Shown here one piece after another: positions 1-9,258 of a DNA stretch of 64,000 nt (the first letter of the stretch is position 1; every line of letters starts with the position of its first letter). The notes beneath the pieces were generated by a model that was given only the letters and a program-made list of their open reading frames with translations, was not told the origin of the DNA and ran no database searches. The position numbers and the translations under genes were made by a program. Origin of the DNA: Sporosarcina globispora (GTDB lineage: Bacteria > Bacillota > Bacilli > Bacillales > Cytobacillaceae); the NCBI RefSeq assembly GCF_001274725.1, contig NZ_LGUF01000007.1:2053629-2117628 (forward strand), in the 5' to 3' direction.

Positions 1-465
1 GGCAAAATTTCCGACATTTTTGATGGCGAAGGGGTAACGGAAGCCATTCGCACAACTTCAAATATGGACGGAATGGATAAGCTGATTGAAACATTTAATA
101 AAGAGTTTACCGGAATGAGCTTTTTAAATCTGGTTGACTTTGATGCATTATTTGGCCATAGACGTGATCCAGAAGGCTATGGAAAAGCACTTGAAGAATT
201 TGATGAGCGCCTGCCTGAAGTATTTGAAAAAATGCAGGACGGCGATTTATTGATAATCACGGCAGACCATGGCAATGACCCTGTACATTATGGTACAGAT
301 CACACGAGAGAATACGTTCCGCTTCTTGTTTACTCAAAAGATATGGAAGAAGGAAAAGAGCTTCCAATCAGCGATACCTTTGCAGATATAGGAGCGACAA
401 TTGCAGATAACTTTAATGTAAAGATGCCGGCTTATGGTAAAAGCTTTTTGAACCAACTTAAATAA
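1..465 (+). CDS. deoB: Phosphopentomutase, C-terminal part (window edge)
   Basis: Interconverts ribose/deoxyribose 1-phosphate and 5-phosphate in nucleoside breakdown. Only the last 154 codons are present; the reading frame is open from base 1, so the gene begins upstream of the window. The alkaline-phosphatase-fold metal-binding segment is visible: an ADHGND motif at codons 89-94 and a DHTRE motif at codons 100-104, both typical of DeoB metal ligands. It is followed 32 bases later by purine nucleoside phosphorylase and then pyrimidine nucleoside phosphorylase, a standard Bacillus salvage operon. No break is visible in the part seen. Confidence 0.95.
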   Translation, partial: GKISDIFDGEGVTEAIRTTSNMDGMDKLIETFNKEFTGMSFLNLVDFDALFGHRRDPEGYGKALEEFDERLPEVFEKMQDGDLLIITADHGNDPVHYGTDHTREYVPLLVYSKDMEEGKELPISDTFADIGATIADNFNVKMPAYGKSFLNQLK

Positions 466-497
466 TTACAATAAAAAAGCAGATGAGGAGATTGATG

Positions 498-1319
498 ATG
501 GATTATAGCAAAATTCAAAATGCGGCTGAATTTCTTAAAAATAAATATACAGGTCAGCCAAAGATTGGGTTGATTTTAGGATCAGGACTTGGTGTATTGG
601 CAGACGAAATTGAAGAACCGGTTAAAATCCCATACAATGAAATCCCTGATTTCCCTGTATCAACAGTAGAGGGCCATGCTGGTCAGCTGGTGTTCGGACG
701 TTTGAACGGCATCGAAGTGGTTGCTATGCAAGGCCGTTTCCATTATTACGAAGGATATTCATTTGATAAGGTAACCTTCCCTGTAAGGGTTATGAATGAA
801 ATGGGTGTTGAAAAGCTTATTGTTACGAATGCGGCTGGCGGAGTGAATGAACGTTTTTTACCTGGAGATTTAATGCTTATTTCCGACCATATCAACAATA
901 TGGGCAGCAATCCGCTGATCGGTCCTAATGATTCCCGTATGGGCCCGCGCTTCCCAGATATGTCCGAAGCATATTCTAAAGAATTGAGAAACCTTGCCAG
1001 AGGGATAGCAGATAAGCTGAACCTGAAGATTCAGGAAGGAGTATATGTTGGCAATACTGGCCCAACTTATGAAACTCCTGCAGAAGTCCGGATGCTCAGA
1101 ACGGTGGGCGGGGATGCAGTCGGCATGTCAACTGTTCCAGAGGTTATTGTTGCACGCCATTCAGGTATGAATGTGCTTGGAATCTCCTGTATCTCAAACA
1201 TGGCTGCAGGCATACTTGATCAGCCATTGAACCATGAAGAAGTAATTGAAACAACAGAGAAAGTCAAAGCCGATTTTCTTCGTTACGTGAAAGCAATTGT
1301 TAAAGAACTTGGTGCGTAG
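498..1319 (+). CDS. punA: Purine nucleoside phosphorylase
   Basis: Cleaves guanosine/inosine-type nucleosides with phosphate to base plus (deoxy)ribose 1-phosphate, feeding DeoB upstream. 273 residues, matching trimeric PNPs of about 271-275. Visible are the GSGLG phosphate loop (28-32), the RFHYYEG motif (80-86), a TNAAGG motif and a GPTYETPAEVRM substrate-pocket segment. I chose ATG 498 because GAGGAG lies 7 bases upstream; in-frame ATGs at 483 and 495 would have no good RBS. Symbol pupG or deoD is used in some genomes for the same enzyme. Confidence 0.93.
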   Translation: MDYSKIQNAAEFLKNKYTGQPKIGLILGSGLGVLADEIEEPVKIPYNEIPDFPVSTVEGHAGQLVFGRLNGIEVVAMQGRFHYYEGYSFDKVTFPVRVMNEMGVEKLIVTNAAGGVNERFLPGDLMLISDHINNMGSNPLIGPNDSRMGPRFPDMSEAYSKELRNLARGIADKLNLKIQEGVYVGNTGPTYETPAEVRMLRTVGGDAVGMSTVPEVIVARHSGMNVLGISCISNMAAGILDQPLNHEEVIETTEKVKADFLRYVKAIVKELGA

Positions 1320-1354
1320 GAAAAGATATTAAATGAAAGAAGTGGTGTTTTAAT

Positions 1355-2659
1355 ATGAGAATGGTGGATCTTATTGAAAAGAAAAGGGATGGCCTGGAGT
1401 TAACGACAGAAGAAATTCAGTTCGTCATTAAAGGATATACAGACGGTTCGATTCCAGATTATCAGGTAAGTGCTTTAACAATGGCTATTTTCTTTCAGGG
1501 AATGACGGAGAAGGAAAGAGCCGATTTGACAATGGCTATGGTAGAGTCCGGGGATCAAATTGACTTATCAAAAATAGAAGGAATTAAAGTAGATAAGCAT
1601 TCAACTGGCGGTGTTGGCGATACAACAACACTTGTGCTGGGACCGCTTGTAGCAGCAGTCGGTGTTCCGGTTGCGAAGATGTCAGGGCGCGGACTTGGAC
1701 ATACAGGCGGAACAATCGACAAACTTGAGTCTGTAGAAGGGTTCCATGTAGAAATCGAAAATGATGAATTTATTAAGCTTGTAAATCAAAATAAGATTGC
1801 AGTAATTGGACAGAGCGGAAACTTAACGCCTGCAGATAAAAAGTTATATGCATTACGCGATGTTACAGCTACAGTCGACAGCATCCCTCTGATTGCAAGT
1901 TCCATTATGAGCAAAAAAATCGCTGCAGGTGCAGATGCCATTGTCCTTGATGTTAAAACAGGCGCTGGCGCATTTATGAAGACACTTGACGATTCTCGTG
2001 ATTTAGCAAAAGCAATGGTCCGCATCGGAAACAATGTTGGCAGAAACACAATGGCTGTTATTTCGGATATGAGCCAGCCGCTGGGCTATGCAATTGGAAA
2101 TGCCCTTGAAGTAAAAGAAGCGATTGATACATTAAGAGGTGAAGGTCCTGAGGATCTGACAGAACTTTGTCTGACTTTGGGCAGCCACATGGTATTTTTG
2201 GCGAAAAAAGCAGATTCACTTAAGGAAGCGCGTGAAAAGCTTGAGAAGGTTATCAAAGACGGTTCAGCTTTAGAAACATTTAAAGTATTCCTAAGCTCTC
2301 AGGGTGGAGATGCGTCAGTTGTCGATGATCCGCAAAAATTGCCTCAGGCAAAATATACTTTTGAATTAGAAGCTAAACAGGATGGCTATGTTTCCGAGAT
2401 TATAGCAGATGAAATCGGAACAGCAGCCATGCTTTTGGGAGCAGGAAGAGCTACCAAGGAATCAGAGATCGATCTTGCTGTCGGCCTTGTATTAAGAAAG
2501 AAAATCGGCGACCAGGTACAGAAGGGTGAATCGTTAGTAACCATCTACAGCAACTTCGAAAATGTAGAAGAAGTAAAAAACATGCTATCTGAAAACATTA
2601 CGCTGTCCACTGAAAAAGTGCCGGCTCCGGTACTGATTCATGAAGAAATAACTGAATAA
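1355..2659 (+). CDS. pdp: Pyrimidine-nucleoside phosphorylase
   Basis: Phosphorolysis of uridine and thymidine; homodimeric cytosolic glycosyltransferase of nucleoside phosphorylase-II type. 434 residues, the usual length. The phosphate-binding [10 protein letters not shown] segment (81-90) and the [11 protein letters not shown] signature (110-120) are intact, and a C-terminal alpha/beta PYNP domain follows. It starts [10 protein letters not shown] like B. subtilis Pdp. It lies 35 bases after punA and is closed by a strong terminator, so it is the last gene of the deoB-punA-pdp unit. In B. subtilis pdp sits in a different operon with dra and nupC, so the joining here is a lineage feature. Confidence 0.95.
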   Translation: MRMVDLIEKKRDGLELTTEEIQFVIKGYTDGSIPDYQVSALTMAIFFQGMTEKERADLTMAMVESGDQIDLSKIEGIKVDKHSTGGVGDTTTLVLGPLVAAVGVPVAKMSGRGLGHTGGTIDKLESVEGFHVEIENDEFIKLVNQNKIAVIGQSGNLTPADKKLYALRDVTATVDSIPLIASSIMSKKIAAGADAIVLDVKTGAGAFMKTLDDSRDLAKAMVRIGNNVGRNTMAVISDMSQPLGYAIGNALEVKEAIDTLRGEGPEDLTELCLTLGSHMVFLAKKADSLKEAREKLEKVIKDGSALETFKVFLSSQGGDASVVDDPQKLPQAKYTFELEAKQDGYVSEIIADEIGTAAMLLGAGRATKESEIDLAVGLVLRKKIGDQVQKGESLVTIYSNFENVEEVKNMLSENITLSTEKVPAPVLIHEEITE

Positions 2660-2670
2660 TATAGAAGCAA

Positions 2671-2705
2671 AAAGCCGCCAGGACTTTATGTCTGGCGGCT
2701 TTTTG
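2671..2705 (+). terminator. Rho-independent terminator after pdp
   Basis: AGCCGCCAG (from 2673) pairs with CTGGCGGCT (to 2700), followed by TTTTT. It ends the nucleoside operon. Confidence 0.9.
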
Positions 2706-2749
2706 CTGTGGAGCTGGGCTGCCTGTTATCTATAAAGTCTTCGTCAGCT

Positions 2750-2778
2750 GTATAAATTTTCTTTAACTGGAAAAAATG
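2750..2778 (+). promoter_or_regulatory. Possible SigF-type promoter of dacF
   Basis: GTATA at 2750-2754 and GGAAAAAATG at 2769-2778 fit the forespore SigF consensus (GYATA, GGnnAnAnTR); the 14-base spacer is one or two bases short of ideal. In B. subtilis dacF is read by SigF, which makes this plausible, but it is a pattern match only. Confidence 0.4.
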
Positions 2779-2805
2779 GAGCATATAGAATGGAGGTATT
2801 GTGTG

Positions 2806-3969
2806 ATGAAACGACTCGTCTCATTAATATTAATAACATTATTAATGGCAACAATCTTTGTTCCTTCAGGATTTGCAAGAGAAAGCAGTGCAGATTTAGC
2901 GGATAATGTGAAATCCGCAATTCTTATCGAACGTGATACCGGATCGATATTGTATGAAAAAAACAGCGATGAACAACTTCCGCCTGCTAGTATGACTAAA
3001 GTAATGACAATGCTCTTGATCATGGAAGCTATTGATGAAGGAAAGCTGTCATGGGATGAGAAAATCCGGACAAGTGAGTATGCAGCATCAATGGGCGGTT
3101 CGCAAATCTTCCTCGAGCCAGGTGAAGAAATGACCACAAAGCAAATGCTTCAGGGAATCGCTATTGGTTCCGGTAATGATGCGTCAGTTGCAATGGCTGA
3201 GAGAATTTCCGGTTCAGAAGAAGCCTTTGTTGAAATGATGAATAAAAAGGCAAAGGAATTAGGTCTGAAGAACACTAATTTCCAAAACCCTACTGGTCTG
3301 TCAGCTAAGGATCATTACAGTACTGCACATGATATGGCAATAATGGCGAAAGAGCTTCTTAAATATGAAAAAATAACTGATTTTACTGGCACATATGAAG
3401 CCTACCTTCGTGAAGACACAGATAAAAAATTCTGGCTTGTCAATACAAATCGCCTTGTGCGTTTTTATCCAGGAGTTGATGGGCTTAAAACCGGTTTTAC
3501 TTCTGAAGCAAAATACTGTTTGACAGCAACAGCCGAGAAAAATGGCATGCGGGTGATAGCAGTTGTATTTGGCGCTCCGACTTCGAAAGAACGCAATGCC
3601 CAAGTGACAAAAATGCTCGACTATGCATTCAGTCAATATAAGACACATCCAATGTATGAACGAAATCACGTCCTCGGCAAAGTTTCAGTTAGCAAAGGGG
3701 AAAAGAAAATGGTTGAAGCCCTGACAAGCGAACCGATTTCCCTATTAACTAAAAAAGGTGAAAGCATCGAGGAAATTGAACAAAAAGTTACCTTAAATAA
3801 AAATATAAAAGCACCTGTCCAAAAGGGCGATCAAATAGGAACATTAACATTAAAGAAGGATGGAAAAGTTTTAGTCGAGAGTCCTCTGGTTGCTAAAGAA
3901 GATAATAAGCAAGCATCATGGTGGACATTGTTCAAGCGATCCATGGGATTATTTTCAAAAGCTGAATAA
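2806..3969 (+). CDS. dacF: D-alanyl-D-alanine carboxypeptidase DacF
   Basis: Low-molecular-weight penicillin-binding protein, forespore-expressed, that trims pentapeptide side chains during spore cortex synthesis. 387 residues (B. subtilis 389). A signal peptide covers about residues 1-25. The serine-enzyme motifs SMTK (62-65), SGN (122-124) and KTG (228-230) are all intact, followed by a PBP5-type C-terminal beta domain. ATG 2806 is chosen because GGAGGT lies just before it; an in-frame ATG at 2776 would add ten residues ahead of a good signal peptide. It sits directly upstream of spoIIA as in B. subtilis. Confidence 0.92.
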   Translation: MKRLVSLILITLLMATIFVPSGFARESSADLADNVKSAILIERDTGSILYEKNSDEQLPPASMTKVMTMLLIMEAIDEGKLSWDEKIRTSEYAASMGGSQIFLEPGEEMTTKQMLQGIAIGSGNDASVAMAERISGSEEAFVEMMNKKAKELGLKNTNFQNPTGLSAKDHYSTAHDMAIMAKELLKYEKITDFTGTYEAYLREDTDKKFWLVNTNRLVRFYPGVDGLKTGFTSEAKYCLTATAEKNGMRVIAVVFGAPTSKERNAQVTKMLDYAFSQYKTHPMYERNHVLGKVSVSKGEKKMVEALTSEPISLLTKKGESIEEIEQKVTLNKNIKAPVQKGDQIGTLTLKKDGKVLVESPLVAKEDNKQASWWTLFKRSMGLFSKAE

Positions 3970-3983
3970 ATAACCAGTATTCC

Positions 3984-4072
3984 TGTCGAAAAGAAACTCT
4001 ATGAACATTATTTTTAGCGAAAATGCACTAGTTTTGTCTCCAGGAAGGAAATGAAACGCCGGGCATCGAAAT
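3984..4072 (+). promoter_or_regulatory. spoIIA control region: 0A boxes and SigH-type promoter
   Basis: A perfect 0A-box core TGTCGAA is at 3984-3990 (context TCCTGTCGAAAA) and a 9 of 11 match TTTAGCGAAAA at 4013-4023. Downstream, AGGAAAT (4046-4052), 14 bases, then CGAAAT (4067-4072) fits a SigH promoter. B. subtilis spoIIA is activated by phosphorylated Spo0A and read by SigH with the same arrangement. The pattern is seen in sequence; the function is inferred. Confidence 0.6.
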
Positions 4073-4094
4073 TGACTCACTATAAGGGCGGATA

Positions 4095-4117
4095 CCGGAA
4101 TTTTTTCGAGATTCCGG
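4095..4117 (+). other. Hairpin in spoIIAA 5' leader
   Basis: CCGGAAT (4095-4101) and ATTCCGG (4111-4117) form a perfect 7-bp inverted repeat with a 9-base loop inside the predicted leader between the SigH-type promoter and the GTG start of spoIIAA. There is no T-run, so it is not a terminator. Role unknown. Confidence 0.4.
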
Positions 4118-4194
4118 CTTATCCTATCCGGAGGAAAAGCATAAAGAATGAGCAGCTTTTTCAGTGGCGGATACCAGATAAGGAGGCTAAGATA

Positions 4195-4545
4195 GTGAGT
4201 CTTAACATTAATTTAGAAGTGAAGCATGATGTTTTATGTATCCGTTTGAGCGGGGAGCTGGACCATCATTCAGCAGATGTGCTGCGTGAGCAGGCAACGA
4301 AGGCGATTGAAGATCATGACATCCATCATATTATTTTAAACCTTGAGCAGCTTTCTTTTATGGATAGTTCAGGGCTGGGGGTAATTTTGGGCCGGTACAA
4401 ACAAATCAAGCAAAAGCATGGCGAAATGGTTGTTTGTGCAATTTCTCCAGCAGTGCAAAGATTATTTGATATGTCGGGGTTATTTAAGATTATCCGTTTA
4501 GAGCCGACAGAAGAAAATGCATTGCAAAGATTGGGGGTTGCCTAA
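4195..4545 (+). CDS. spoIIAA: Anti-sigma F factor antagonist
   Basis: STAS-domain protein that, when unphosphorylated, pulls SpoIIAB off SigF and so switches on forespore transcription. 116 residues from GTG 4195 (B. subtilis 117). The phosphorylation site is the Ser58 in FMDSSGLG, exactly the position known in B. subtilis. GTG 4195 is preferred because an AAGGAGG lies just upstream; a longer frame reaching back to 4051 runs through the predicted promoter and leader. First gene of spoIIAA-spoIIAB-sigF, three bases from the next gene. Confidence 0.95.
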   Translation: MSLNINLEVKHDVLCIRLSGELDHHSADVLREQATKAIEDHDIHHIILNLEQLSFMDSSGLGVILGRYKQIKQKHGEMVVCAISPAVQRLFDMSGLFKIIRLEPTEENALQRLGVA

Positions 4546-4548
4546 CCT

Positions 4549-4989
4549 ATGAAAAATGTGATGAACCTTGAATTCAGCGCACTTAGCCAAAATGAATCAT
4601 TCGCGCGGGTTACTGTTGCTGCCTTTATTGCCCAGCTTGATCCGACAATGGACGAACTGACAGAAATTAAGACGGTTGTTTCTGAAGGTGTAACCAACTC
4701 CATTATACACGGCTATGAAAATGATCCTAATGGAATTGTTTATATTTCTGTACTGATTGAAGATGGATTCATTGATTTGACCATTAAGGATAAAGGCCTT
4801 GGAATAATGGATGTGGAGGAAGCCCGACAGCCGTTATTTACAACAAAACCTGAGCTGGAAAGATCAGGGATGGGCTTTACCATCATGGAAAATTTCATGG
4901 ACGAAATTGAAATCAAATCGCAGCCGGGAATAGGCACCGAGATCCGATTAAGGAAGCATTTATCAAATAGTAAAATGCTATGCAATTAA
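4549..4989 (+). CDS. spoIIAB: Anti-sigma F factor / serine kinase
   Basis: GHKL-family ATP-binding protein that holds SigF inactive and phosphorylates SpoIIAA on Ser58. 146 residues, as in B. subtilis. The N box ([14 protein letters not shown]), the G1 box DKGLGI and the G2 box SGMGFTIM are clear. It starts three bases after spoIIAA and is followed by sigF 12 bases later, so translation is probably coupled. Confidence 0.96.
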   Translation: MKNVMNLEFSALSQNESFARVTVAAFIAQLDPTMDELTEIKTVVSEGVTNSIIHGYENDPNGIVYISVLIEDGFIDLTIKDKGLGIMDVEEARQPLFTTKPELERSGMGFTIMENFMDEIEIKSQPGIGTEIRLRKHLSNSKMLCN

Positions 4990-5001
4990 GGGAGTCTTGC
5001 T

Positions 5002-5760
5002 ATGGATGTGGAGGTTAAAGCAGAGAAGGGCCAAACCTATTTAAAGGACAATGAAGTCAAGGAGCTAATAAAGCAAAGCCAAAGCGGAGATCAAGGGGCA
5101 AGGGACAAAATTGTTCAAAAAAATATGCGTCTTGTCTGGTCTGTCGTCCAGAGATTCTTGAATAGAGGATATGAACCGGATGACCTTTTCCAAATTGGCT
5201 GTATTGGTTTATTGAAATCGGTTGATAAATTTGATCTCAGTTACGATGTTAAGTTTTCAACCTATGCGGTTCCCATGATTATCGGAGAAATCCAAAGGTT
5301 CATCCGTGATGATGGAACGGTAAAGGTAAGCCGTTCTTTGAAGGAAATGGGCAACAAAATCAGGAAGGCCAAAGATGAGTTATCAAAAACGCTTGGCCGC
5401 ATCCCAACTGTTACAGAGCTTTCCGAGTATCTGGAAATCTCTCCGGAAGATATTATCCTTGCCCAGGAAGCTAGCCGGACTCCTTCATCCATACATGAAA
5501 CAGTGTATGAAAATGACGGAGATCCCATAACGCTTCTCGATCAGATTGATGATGGCAATGAAGGAAAATGGTTTGATAAAATTGCTCTAAAAGAAGCGAT
5601 CCGCGAATTGGATGAGCGGGAAAGACTGATTGTCTATTTGCGCTATTATAAAGATCAGACCCAATCAGAAGTAGCGGCAAGGCTTGGGATTTCCCAGGTT
5701 CAGGTATCGCGTCTCGAAAAAAAGATACTCCAGCAAATGAAAGACCGGATGGATATTTGA
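5002..5760 (+). CDS. sigF: RNA polymerase sigma-F factor, early forespore
   Basis: Sigma-70 family member with regions 2, 3 and 4. Region 2 contains RFLNRGYEPDDLFQIGCIGL and the KFSTYAVPMI segment; region 4 has the helix-turn-helix QSEVAARLGISQVQVSRLE near the C-terminus. 252 residues (B. subtilis 255). GGGAG lies upstream of ATG 5002. The stop codon falls in the loop of the terminator that ends the spoIIA transcript. Confidence 0.96.
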   Translation: MDVEVKAEKGQTYLKDNEVKELIKQSQSGDQGARDKIVQKNMRLVWSVVQRFLNRGYEPDDLFQIGCIGLLKSVDKFDLSYDVKFSTYAVPMIIGEIQRFIRDDGTVKVSRSLKEMGNKIRKAKDELSKTLGRIPTVTELSEYLEISPEDIILAQEASRTPSSIHETVYENDGDPITLLDQIDDGNEGKWFDKIALKEAIRELDERERLIVYLRYYKDQTQSEVAARLGISQVQVSRLEKKILQQMKDRMDI

Positions 5761-5782
5761 ATCCATCCGGTCTTTCTTTTTT
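5742..5782 (+). terminator. Terminator overlapping the end of sigF
   Basis: AGACCGGATGGAT (5742-5754) pairs perfectly over 13 bp with ATCCATCCGGTCT (5761-5773), then a T-rich tail. The six-base loop contains the sigF stop codon. Confidence 0.92.
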
Positions 5783-5823
5783 TATTTTAAATTAACAAAG
5801 CATAAATCTTTGAATGCGAAATC

Positions 5824-5924
5824 TGTCTAGATCCAAACTCCTTCCGCTTTTCTTAACAGCCAATTATTGGATTTCATGAAGCAAATATATGTAACTCATA
5901 CTAAATATAGACACAAAAGCGGAA
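5824..5924. repeat. Remnant of a Bacillaceae intergenic repeat around the spoVA promoter
   Basis: TGTCTAGATCC (from 5824) followed by CTCCTTCCGCTTTTC looks like the two ends of the 281-bp repeat at 55966-56246 joined with the middle deleted. TTCCGCTTTT (5842-5851) recurs as the perfect reverse complement AAAAGCGGAA at 5915-5924, so the ten-base arms flank the predicted spoVAA promoter. The relation to the larger repeat is inferred from its shared end motifs. Confidence 0.45.
5874..5903 (+). promoter_or_regulatory. Possible SigG-type promoter of spoVAA
   Basis: TCATG (5874-5878), 18 bases, CATACTA (5897-5903) resembles the SigG pattern GHATR-N18-CATnnTA. spoVA operons are SigG-dependent in B. 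subtilis. Pattern match only. Confidence 0.5.
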
Positions 5925-5990
5925 ACGCCTTTAATAGGGTGTACCAAGTTCGATGGAATGGAAATTATCACTTTGTGGGAAGTGGGCGTT

Positions 5991-6611
5991 TTGGAAAAAA
6001 CAGTTTATATTCGCTTGCGGCACCGTCTGCAAATACGGCCCAATCAGAGCATACTGCTCAAAGATATCGCTCAAGTCATAGCCGATGATGACATTTATGA
6101 AAAGCTTTGTGAACTTCCGCTTTATAAGGTAACCGAGCAAGACCGGAATATAGTTGTAATTGATGTTATGAAAGTAATCCGCGCCATAACACAATTATTT
6201 TCGAACCTGGAAGTCCAATCAATCGGGCCTGCGCAAGCTATAGTAGAGGTGGTCACTAAGAAGCAAAAAGTTTCATTCCCTCTTTTCCTGCTGGTTTGGC
6301 TGCTTCTGTTTATCGGTGCTGCCCTGGCTATTATGAACTTTCATGAAGATGTGAGCATGCAGGCTGTACAGCTGAGAATTTACACTCTAATAACAGGGGA
6401 AGTGGATAGCAAGCCTCTCATTTTTCAAATTCCCTATTCTATAGGTCTGGGGCTTGGCATGATCTTATTCTTTAACCATGTTTTTAAGAAGAGGCTCAAT
6501 GAAGAGCCTAGCCCATTGGAAGTGGAAATGTTCAATTATCAGCTGGATCTTGATAATTATGTTGCATTGAAAGAAAACAAGGAGAGTATGAAGCATCTTG
6601 ATGACCATTAA
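5991..6611 (+). CDS. spoVAA: Stage V sporulation protein AA
   Basis: Component of the SpoVA complex of the spore inner membrane, connected with dipicolinic acid movement. 206 residues from TTG 5991, the same length as B. subtilis SpoVAA, with an N-terminal soluble domain beginning LEKTVYIRLRHR and two membrane segments (about 93-112 and 143-163). The C-terminal segment NEEPSPLEVEMFNYQLDLD is strongly conserved. An in-frame ATG at 5958 would add 11 residues without family support; GTGGG precedes the TTG. It overlaps spoVAB by 11 bases. Confidence 0.9.
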   Translation: MEKTVYIRLRHRLQIRPNQSILLKDIAQVIADDDIYEKLCELPLYKVTEQDRNIVVIDVMKVIRAITQLFSNLEVQSIGPAQAIVEVVTKKQKVSFPLFLLVWLLLFIGAALAIMNFHEDVSMQAVQLRIYTLITGEVDSKPLIFQIPYSIGLGLGMILFFNHVFKKRLNEEPSPLEVEMFNYQLDLDNYVALKENKESMKHLDDH

Positions 6612-7023
6612 TGTTTTGCTGGTAATGATCATTGGATTTGCCGGAGGGCTTGCTGTTGGTTCTGGTTTTGTTGCCTTTCTGGCAGTTTTGGGTATTATTC
6701 CCCGACTGACTCAGCTGACTAAAACGATGAAGATGATCCATCATTATGAAGCTGCAGTTGTGATGGGGGCTTTGGCAGGTGCACTGGCAACTTTATGGAA
6801 TCCGGTATTGCATTTAACATCGCTGCTTTTAATTCCCATTGGGCTGGCTTCAGGAATATTTATTGGTATGCTTGCAGCAGCTTTAACCGAAATATTGAAT
6901 GTTTTTCCAATTCTTGCGAAACGAATCGGGGTGGATGGGAAAATTGTTATTTTAATAATGGCATTTGTTTTTGGAAAAGTATTCGGATCACTGTTTCAAT
7001 GGATTTATTTTGTAAATAAATAA
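6601..7023 (+). CDS. spoVAB: Stage V sporulation protein AB
   Basis: Small integral membrane protein of the SpoVA complex, 140 residues with about four hydrophobic segments ([20 protein letters not shown] and others) and the conserved [17 protein letters not shown] stretch. ATG 6601 is preferred over the TTG immediately before it. It overlaps spoVAA and is followed 50 bases later by the AEA gene, where spoVAC would stand in B. subtilis. Confidence 0.9.
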   Translation: MTINVLLVMIIGFAGGLAVGSGFVAFLAVLGIIPRLTQLTKTMKMIHHYEAAVVMGALAGALATLWNPVLHLTSLLLIPIGLASGIFIGMLAAALTEILNVFPILAKRIGVDGKIVILIMAFVFGKVFGSLFQWIYFVNK

Positions 7024-7073
7024 GAGCTGGGCATATTGTAAAGAAAATGAGGATTCGGAAAGGAAAAACCGCT

Positions 7074-7661
7074 ATGGATGATCGGAGGCACGTCATTCTT
7101 ATAACAGATGGAGACGATTATGCAAGGAAGACAGTAGAACGAGTTGCTAAGGAAATCGGAGGAAGATGCTTATCCTTGTCGCATGGAAACCCTTCAGTCT
7201 TAACCGGTCAGCAGATCGTCAAATTGATAAAAAAAGTCTCCCATGATCCCGTGCTGGTCATGTTTGATGACAGCGGGTTTATCGGGGAGGGAGCTGGAGA
7301 GAATGCGCTAAAATATGTTGCGTGCCATAAAGATATCGACGTTCTGGGAATCATAGCAGTAGCCTCAAAAACAAAACAGGCCGAATGGACAAAAGTAGAT
7401 GTATGTATTGACAATAACGGAGAATTGACCCCCTACGGAGTTGATAAGTTTGGAGTTCCCGAGATGGAAATAGGAAGAATTAATGGAGATACCGTTTATT
7501 GTCTTGATCAGCTGGATGTACCCATAATCGTCGGAATTGGCGATATCGGAAAGATGTCAAAAAAAGATCATTATGATGCAGGTTCACCAATTACTAAAAA
7601 GGCAGTAGAACTTGTTTTGGAAAGGAGCGGCTATTATGGCACGAAGCGAGAAGAAAGATGA
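7074..7661 (+). CDS. spoVAEA: Stage V sporulation protein AEA
   Basis: Soluble SpoVA-operon protein, 195 residues from ATG 7074. The family landmarks are present: [11 protein letters not shown] at the N-terminus, [21 protein letters not shown] and [13 protein letters not shown], then VGIGDIGKM. The upstream ATG at 7047 would add nine basic residues with no better RBS. The C-terminus overlaps the start of spoVAF by 26 bases. Biochemical role is not established; it travels with spoVAF. Confidence 0.88.
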   Translation: MDDRRHVILITDGDDYARKTVERVAKEIGGRCLSLSHGNPSVLTGQQIVKLIKKVSHDPVLVMFDDSGFIGEGAGENALKYVACHKDIDVLGIIAVASKTKQAEWTKVDVCIDNNGELTPYGVDKFGVPEMEIGRINGDTVYCLDQLDVPIIVGIGDIGKMSKKDHYDAGSPITKKAVELVLERSGYYGTKREER

Positions 7662-9120
7662 TAAGACACCCATTTATGAATCAGTACATGAAATTGAAAA
7701 ATATATGAAAAAAAGAGTCGGCCTGGGAGAAAGCTTCGATCTAGGTGTCAGAAAGCTAACGATATTAAGGAAAGATGTACATTTCTATTATATTAATGGA
7801 TTAACGGATACAAGTTTCATTATTGCCATCATTGAGGGACTGGTTGGGATCAATGACAGTGAAAAACTTTCCGCCAATCTATTTAAAATCATTGAGAATA
7901 GGCTGAGGCATCAATCGATTGAGCACATTAAAACAATGGATGAACTGGTCGATCAGGTGCTCTCAGGACTGATTGTTGTTGTAGGCGAGGGAGAGGGAGA
8001 AGGGCTTGTCATCGATGTCAGAAGCTATCCTGGAAGAACCCCGCAAGAACCGGATACTGAAAAAGTTGTCCGCGGATCAAGAGATGGCTATGTAGAAAAT
8101 ATTATAGTAAACACTGCCTTAACCCGCAGAAGAATTAGGGATGAAAGACTGCGGTTTGAGATAATGCGCGTAGGCGAAAGGTCTAAAACAGATGTTGCCA
8201 TCGGTTTCATTAAAGATGTGGCCAATAAAGATTTAGTTGATTTAATTAGAAAAGAAATAAAGGCAATTGAAATAGATGGAATTACCATGGCTGATAAAAC
8301 AGTTGAAGAATTTATATTGAAACAGGGTTACAATCCTTTCCCGCTGGTCCGGTATACGGAAAGGGCAGATGTGGCAGCAGCCCATTTGCTTGAGGGGCAT
8401 GTTATTGTATTTGTTGATACTTCACCAAGTGTCATTATAACACCTACTACTTATTTTCATCATTTACAGCATGCGGAAGAATACAGGCAATCGCCAGCTG
8501 TCGGCACATTTGTCCGCTGGATTCGTTTCTTAGGCTTATTGGCCTCGATTGTGCTGCTGCCGCTTTGGTTTTTGTTCGTTTTGGAGCCTTCACTCCTGCC
8601 TGAAAGAATTGCGTTTATCGGTCCAAATGAAGAAACCAATGTTCCTGTGATAGCCCAGCTGTTTCTTGCCGATGTAGGGATTGAATTTCTCCGGATTGCT
8701 GCCATCCATACACCGACACCGCTTTCAACGGCAATGGGTTTGATTGCTGCAGTTTCTATAGGGCAAATTGCCATAGATGTCGGCCTATTTGTACCTGAAG
8801 TTATTCTATATGTATCACTTTCGGCAATTGGAACATATACGACACCAAGCTATGAACTGAGTATCGCCAATAAAATTTTACGATTGGGTTTGCTTGTAGC
8901 AGTTGCCATTTTCCATACGCCAGGCCTAGTCGTGGGGCTTACATTAATCATTCTTCTGCTTGCAGGCATTAAGTCTTTGAATACACCATATCTATGGCCG
9001 TTTATTCCGTTCAGCCCGGTTGCTTTATCACAAATCCTAATTCGCCGTTCCATGCCTGGCTCTAAAATCCGTCCAAGCATTGTCCAGACTAAAAATCGTT
9101 ATAAGCAGCCTGTTAAATAA
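7636..9120 (+). CDS. spoVAF: Stage V sporulation protein AF, GerA-family
   Basis: Spore inner membrane protein related to the A subunits of germinant receptors, 494 residues (B. subtilis 493). A soluble N-terminal half of about 280 residues precedes a C-terminal membrane domain with several segments (for example [19 protein letters not shown] and [20 protein letters not shown]). ATG 7636 has AAAGGAG upstream and overlaps spoVAEA. Last gene of the operon. In the GerA family these proteins form channel-like assemblies; SpoVAF is thought to modulate germination. Confidence 0.93.
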   Translation: MARSEKKDDKTPIYESVHEIEKYMKKRVGLGESFDLGVRKLTILRKDVHFYYINGLTDTSFIIAIIEGLVGINDSEKLSANLFKIIENRLRHQSIEHIKTMDELVDQVLSGLIVVVGEGEGEGLVIDVRSYPGRTPQEPDTEKVVRGSRDGYVENIIVNTALTRRRIRDERLRFEIMRVGERSKTDVAIGFIKDVANKDLVDLIRKEIKAIEIDGITMADKTVEEFILKQGYNPFPLVRYTERADVAAAHLLEGHVIVFVDTSPSVIITPTTYFHHLQHAEEYRQSPAVGTFVRWIRFLGLLASIVLLPLWFLFVLEPSLLPERIAFIGPNEETNVPVIAQLFLADVGIEFLRIAAIHTPTPLSTAMGLIAAVSIGQIAIDVGLFVPEVILYVSLSAIGTYTTPSYELSIANKILRLGLLVAVAIFHTPGLVVGLTLIILLLAGIKSLNTPYLWPFIPFSPVALSQILIRRSMPGSKIRPSIVQTKNRYKQPVK

Positions 9121-9201
9121 GAAATACGCGTAATGCCGATTGCGAAAATACACGAAATATGGTAAAGTTTTTTTAATTAAATAAAGGATTAAAGGAAACA
9201 G

Positions 9202-9240
9202 AATAGACAGTCTCTTATACAGCTGTCTATTTCTTTCATA
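9202..9240 (+). terminator. Probable terminator after spoVAF
   Basis: AATAGACAG (9202-9210) pairs with CTGTCTATT (9223-9231), followed by TCTTTC. The tail is weaker than most terminators in the window. Confidence 0.5.
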
Positions 9241-9258
9241 AACTGATTAATCTCGGAG

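Noticed and set aside
1786-2049. Minus-strand frame inside pdp
   Set aside because: Entirely within a well-supported gene and without family features; a shadow frame. The same applies to the other antisense frames in dacF, spoVAF, lysA, recS and der.
4051-4194. N-terminal extension of spoIIAA
   Set aside because: The frame is open, but it covers the predicted SigH promoter and hairpin, and the family length and AAGGAGG point to GTG 4195.
5867-6088. 73-codon frame overlapping the spoVAA start
   Set aside because: It conflicts with spoVAA in another frame and has no homology or RBS.
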